Assembly: GCA_021802085.1 (NCBI GenBank)
Contig: JAKAAZ010000056.1
Coordinates: 1 to 17,916, forward strand
Direction: 5' to 3'
DNA: 17,916 nt
From: Acidobacteriota bacterium
GTDB lineage: Bacteria > Acidobacteriota > Terriglobia > Terriglobales > Acidobacteriaceae
The notes below the pieces were generated by a model, which saw only the letters and a program-made list of their open reading frames with translations, was not told the origin of the DNA and ran no database searches. This document shows, one piece after another, positions 16,213 through 17,916 of the stretch; positions within the stretch are counted from its first letter, which is position 1; each line of letters opens with the position of its first letter. The position numbers and the translations under genes were made by a program.

Positions 16213-16235
16213 CTTGCGCCTAAGGAAAGCGCAAG
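16213..16235. repeat. 7-bp inverted repeat in the membrane protein / Crp divergent region
   Basis: CTTGCGC (16213-16219) pairs exactly with GCGCAAG (16229-16235) around a 9-nt loop. It lies 48 nt upstream of the membrane-protein start and may be an operator or leader hairpin. A TTGACA reads immediately beyond it on the minus strand (complement of 16207-16212), but there is no -10 partner at the right distance. Confidence 0.4.
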
Positions 16236-16241
16236 AGGTAG

Positions 16242-16261
16242 GATTGTTTCAGGAATCAATC
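16242..16261. promoter_or_regulatory. Crp/Fnr-like 20-bp operator
   Basis: The 20-bp dyad GATTGTTTC-AG-GAATCAATC matches its reverse complement at 16 of 20 positions. It can be read as TTGTT-N6-ATCAA, the half-site/6-nt spacing layout of Crp-family operators with FNR-like half-sites (TTGAT/ATCAA). It is 120 nt upstream of the Crp/Fnr ATG, in a region shared with the divergent membrane gene, which suits autoregulation or control of both. This is sequence resemblance only. Confidence 0.45.
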
Positions 16262-16294
16262 GGGCCTGCTCCAAAGCTGTCTGCTCGATCCCGA

Positions 16295-16300
16295 TATAAC
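16295..16300 (+). promoter_or_regulatory. Candidate -10 box for the Crp/Fnr gene
   Basis: TATAAC lies 34 nt downstream of the Crp-like dyad. No -35 match is found 16-18 nt upstream, which is what an activator-dependent promoter would show. Transcription from here would begin just before the hairpin at 16311-16346. Confidence 0.25.
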
Positions 16301-16310
16301 TTCGCTTTTT

Positions 16311-16346
16311 TGCCAGGCATCCGCTGCGGAGCGGATACTGATGGCA
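16311..16346 (+). repeat. Two-tier hairpin in the Crp/Fnr 5' leader
   Basis: Inner stem ATCCGCT (16319-16325) with AGCGGAT (16330-16336) around a GCGG loop; outer stem TGCCA (16311-16315) with TGGCA (16342-16346), separated from the inner stem by small internal loops. It lies 34 nt before the ATG and is preceded by, not followed by, a T-run, so it is not a + strand intrinsic terminator. A leader structure is more likely. Confidence 0.4.
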
Positions 16347-16380
16347 TAAAATTCTGTCCGAAGGCGAGACATGATTCCAT

Positions 16381-17088
16381 ATGAGCGAATTTCAGAACAC
16401 GCTTTTGAGGGCTTTGGATCGGGACGCCGTCGCGCGCCTTTGTCTGCAACCGGTCAAATTCGAGCTGAAACATGAAATTGAATATCCCGGCAAAGCCATC
16501 GAACATCTTTATTTTGTCGAAGCGGGGATGGCCTCGATGACCACTACGTTCATCGATGGATCGCAGGTCGAGGTGGGGATGTTTGGATATGAGTCCGTGA
16601 TTGGCGTGTCCGCGCTGATGGGGACAAAGCGGAGTCTGAATCGCGTCTACACGCAGATTGCCGGACATGGTTTTTCCTCACGCATAGAGATCGCCAGGAG
16701 AGAATTTTCGCGCGGCGAAGAGTTTCAACATCTCGCGCTGCGGTATGTGCAGACGCAATTGCTCCAGGCGATCCAGTCGGCCGGCTGCCATGCCAAGCAC
16801 AACACTGAGCAGCGGCTTGCCCGTTGGCTGCTGATCTGCGCGGACCGGGCGCACAGCAACACATTCAAGATGTCGCACGAGTTTCTCGCCGACATGCTGG
16901 GCGGCACGCGTCCCACTCTCTCGATGACCGCCGGCCTACTGAAGGCAAAAGGACTGATCGAGTACACGCGGGGAGAGATTCATATCGTCGATGTGGCCGG
17001 CCTGGAGAAAACGTCCTGCGAGTGCTATTTGATCATCAAGAATCATCTGGACAATTACGCTGAATTCGACACCGCAGCGGACGGCTAA
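16381..17088 (+). CDS. Crp/Fnr-family transcriptional regulator
   Basis: A 235-residue DNA-binding regulator. Residues about 25-110 form a cNMP-type beta-roll (HLYFVEAGMASMTTTF, EVGMFGYESVIGVSALMG); a dimerisation helix spans about 112-135 and a winged HTH about 140-205, with the helix-turn-helix in FLADMLGGTRPTLSMTAGLLKAKGLI (168-193). The usual cAMP-binding cassette GELxxxxxxxRxS is not present, and the N-terminal cysteine cluster of FNR is absent, so neither cAMP nor a 4Fe-4S cluster can be assumed; the signal is unknown. Cysteines occur at 21, 136, 153, 213 and 215, the last two as a CEC pair near the C-terminus. It is divergent from the six-helix membrane protein and flanked by strong inverted repeats on both sides. 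The ATG at 16381 has only a distant GAAGGCGAG upstream. Confidence 0.93.
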   Translation: MSEFQNTLLRALDRDAVARLCLQPVKFELKHEIEYPGKAIEHLYFVEAGMASMTTTFIDGSQVEVGMFGYESVIGVSALMGTKRSLNRVYTQIAGHGFSSRIEIARREFSRGEEFQHLALRYVQTQLLQAIQSAGCHAKHNTEQRLARWLLICADRAHSNTFKMSHEFLADMLGGTRPTLSMTAGLLKAKGLIEYTRGEIHIVDVAGLEKTSCECYLIIKNHLDNYAEFDTAADG

Positions 17089-17114
17089 GACGGGCCGATA
17101 GAGTCGAATATTTT

Positions 17115-17162
17115 TAGTTGCCTTAGCAACCATTGTTGCAGCGTTGATTGCTAAGGCAACTA
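17115..17162. repeat. 15-bp perfect inverted repeat downstream of the Crp/Fnr gene
   Basis: Left arm TAGTTGCCTTAGCAA (17115-17129) and right arm TTGCTAAGGCAACTA (17148-17162) are exact reverse complements around an 18-nt loop. GTTGC or GCAAC occurs five times across the element, so an alternative small hairpin GCAAC-CATT-GTTGC (17126-17139) can form. It begins 27 nt after the crp stop and could terminate that gene, but only GTTTCTC follows rather than a clean T-run. Its symmetry and AT-rich arms would also suit a small mobile or REP-like element. Confidence 0.6.
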
Positions 17163-17285
17163 GTTTCTCGGCTAGGTCGAGGCCGGGTGTTCGCGTGGAA
17201 ATCCGGAAATGCGCCAAGTTATTTGCAAAAATTTCGCGGGTGTCTGCCGGGCTCCCTGGGAACATCGTTTTTCGGACAGATGGCA

Positions 17286-17324
17286 CTGTTGACGTCCTGC
17301 ATAAAGTTAAGAGCATGTCAACAG
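17286..17324. repeat. 8-bp inverted repeat upstream of the acylase gene
   Basis: CTGTTGAC (17286-17293) and GTCAACAG (17317-17324) are exact reverse complements separated by 23 nt. It is 72 nt before the acylase ATG; the spacing would suit a repressor dimer pair or a loose hairpin. Confidence 0.4.
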
Positions 17325-17395
17325 AACCAGGCAGTTCGCCTCGCTGCTGAGAAGCTGGAATTTCGTCCTTCCGTGCTCTGCTAGACTGAAAACTG

Positions 17396-17916
17396 ATGCC
17401 AGTATCCGGATCGCAATCCAGCCACAAATCCCGTTCTTGGGGCCGTTTGGCGCGATGGTCGCTCACGATCCCGCTGGTTCTGCTGGTGGCGATCGTTCTT
17501 GGGTGCTTGCTGGGCACGATGTGGCTGAAGCACGCCATGCGGGCGTCTCTGCCGCAGATCGATGGACAACTGCACGTTGCGGCCTTGTCGCATCCTGCGA
17601 TCGTTCGCCGCGACCCGCACGGCGTGCCGCACATTACCGCAGCGAACATCGACGATCTGGTGGTGGCGCAGGGCTATGTGACTGCGCAAGACCGCTTGTG
17701 GCAGATGGATGTGCTGCGCCGCTACGCTTCGGGGAATCTGGCGGAAATCATGGGGCCGGCTGCAGTCAAACATGATCGCGCGCAACGGATTCTTGAAATC
17801 GGTCCTGCCGCCGATGCCGCGCTGGCGGCGATGGACCCAGGCGACCGCCGCTTTCTTGAGGATTACGCACGCGGGGTGAATGCCTACATCGCGCAGGCGC
17901 GGGACCATCTTCCCGC
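17396..17916 (+). CDS. Penicillin acylase family protein (S45 NTN hydrolase), 5' part
   Basis: First 173 residues of a protein that leaves the window. A basic N-terminus is followed by a membrane/signal segment LTIPLVLLVAIVLGCLLGTMWL at 23-44, which would export or anchor it in the envelope. The start of the alpha-subunit region then shows RDPHGVPHI (72-80), AQGYVTAQDRLWQMD (91-105), LRRYASGNLAEIMG (107-120) and FLEDYARGVNAYI, the standard opening of penicillin/acyl-homoserine-lactone acylases. Such enzymes are autocatalytically split at a beta-subunit Ser that lies beyond the edge. They hydrolyse amide bonds of acyl side chains; the substrate here (beta-lactam, AHL or other) cannot be judged. 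ATG 17396 has no clear Shine-Dalgarno. Confidence 0.9.
   Translation, partial: MPVSGSQSSHKSRSWGRLARWSLTIPLVLLVAIVLGCLLGTMWLKHAMRASLPQIDGQLHVAALSHPAIVRRDPHGVPHITAANIDDLVVAQGYVTAQDRLWQMDVLRRYASGNLAEIMGPAAVKHDRAQRILEIGPAADAALAAMDPGDRRFLEDYARGVNAYIAQARDHLP

Larger units (their letters stand above)
17089..17395. other. Intergenic region between the Crp/Fnr and acylase genes
   Basis: No gene is supported in these 307 nt; the short frames have no ribosome sites or recognisable products. It contains two inverted repeats, listed separately (17115-17162 and 17286-17324). The acylase promoter should be here. A TTGACG at 17289-17294 has no matching -10 at 17 nt. Confidence 0.5.

Noticed and set aside
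14972..16384. 470-residue + strand open frame
   Set aside because: It overlaps the CPBP gene in another frame and the membrane protein antisense; low-complexity Gln/Arg-rich product, no ribosome site.

Overview
The window looks like a chromosomal stretch of a moderately GC-rich Gram-negative bacterium. The overall gene style suggests Acidobacteriota (Terriglobia-like). This is inferred from protein resemblance: a cohesin-bearing secretin beside two GspG-type pseudopilins, a long ArgS, a MASE1-PAS-GGDEF protein and an acidobacterial-style Crp/Fnr regulator. There is no rRNA, tRNA, CRISPR array, insertion sequence or phage gene. The content is housekeeping plus a compact secretion/pilus-like cluster.

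Layout. Bases 1-415 hold no convincing gene; argS follows on the + strand. It converges on a minus-strand block that reads, in transcription order, smpB, pepA, an unlisted 55-residue basic Pro-rich small protein, and a DUF6338-type membrane protein. Divergent from smpB, a + strand operon starts near 5.8 kb: secretin with N-terminal TPR and C-terminal cohesin domain, two GspG-like pseudopilins (the second overlapping the first by 7 nt), then a stand-alone urocanase-like Rossmann domain gene that is split by an apparent -1 frameshift. A perfect 30-bp palindrome separates this operon from the convergent minus-strand block DHH phosphoesterase, MASE1-PAS-GGDEF diguanylate cyclase, engB/yihA GTPase. 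A CPBP-type membrane protease runs + from 14463, divergent from the DHH gene and convergent with a six-helix membrane protein. A divergent regulatory region rich in inverted repeats (including a Crp-like 20-bp operator) leads into a Crp/Fnr regulator. After a 307-bp gap with two strong inverted repeats, a penicillin-acylase family gene runs off the right edge.

How the genes fit together. smpB (trans-translation), pepA (peptide turnover), argS (tRNA charging) and engB (ribosome assembly) belong to translation and protein quality control. The secretin and pseudopilins imply an outer-membrane secretion or fibre machine, but the assembly ATPase, platform protein and prepilin peptidase are not in the window. 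The diguanylate cyclase could tie surface behaviour to c-di-GMP, which is inference only. The points most worth a second look are the frameshifted urocanase-like gene inside the pseudopilin operon, the secretin-cohesin fusion, the small gene at 3079-3246, and the dyad-rich regions flanking the Crp/Fnr gene.
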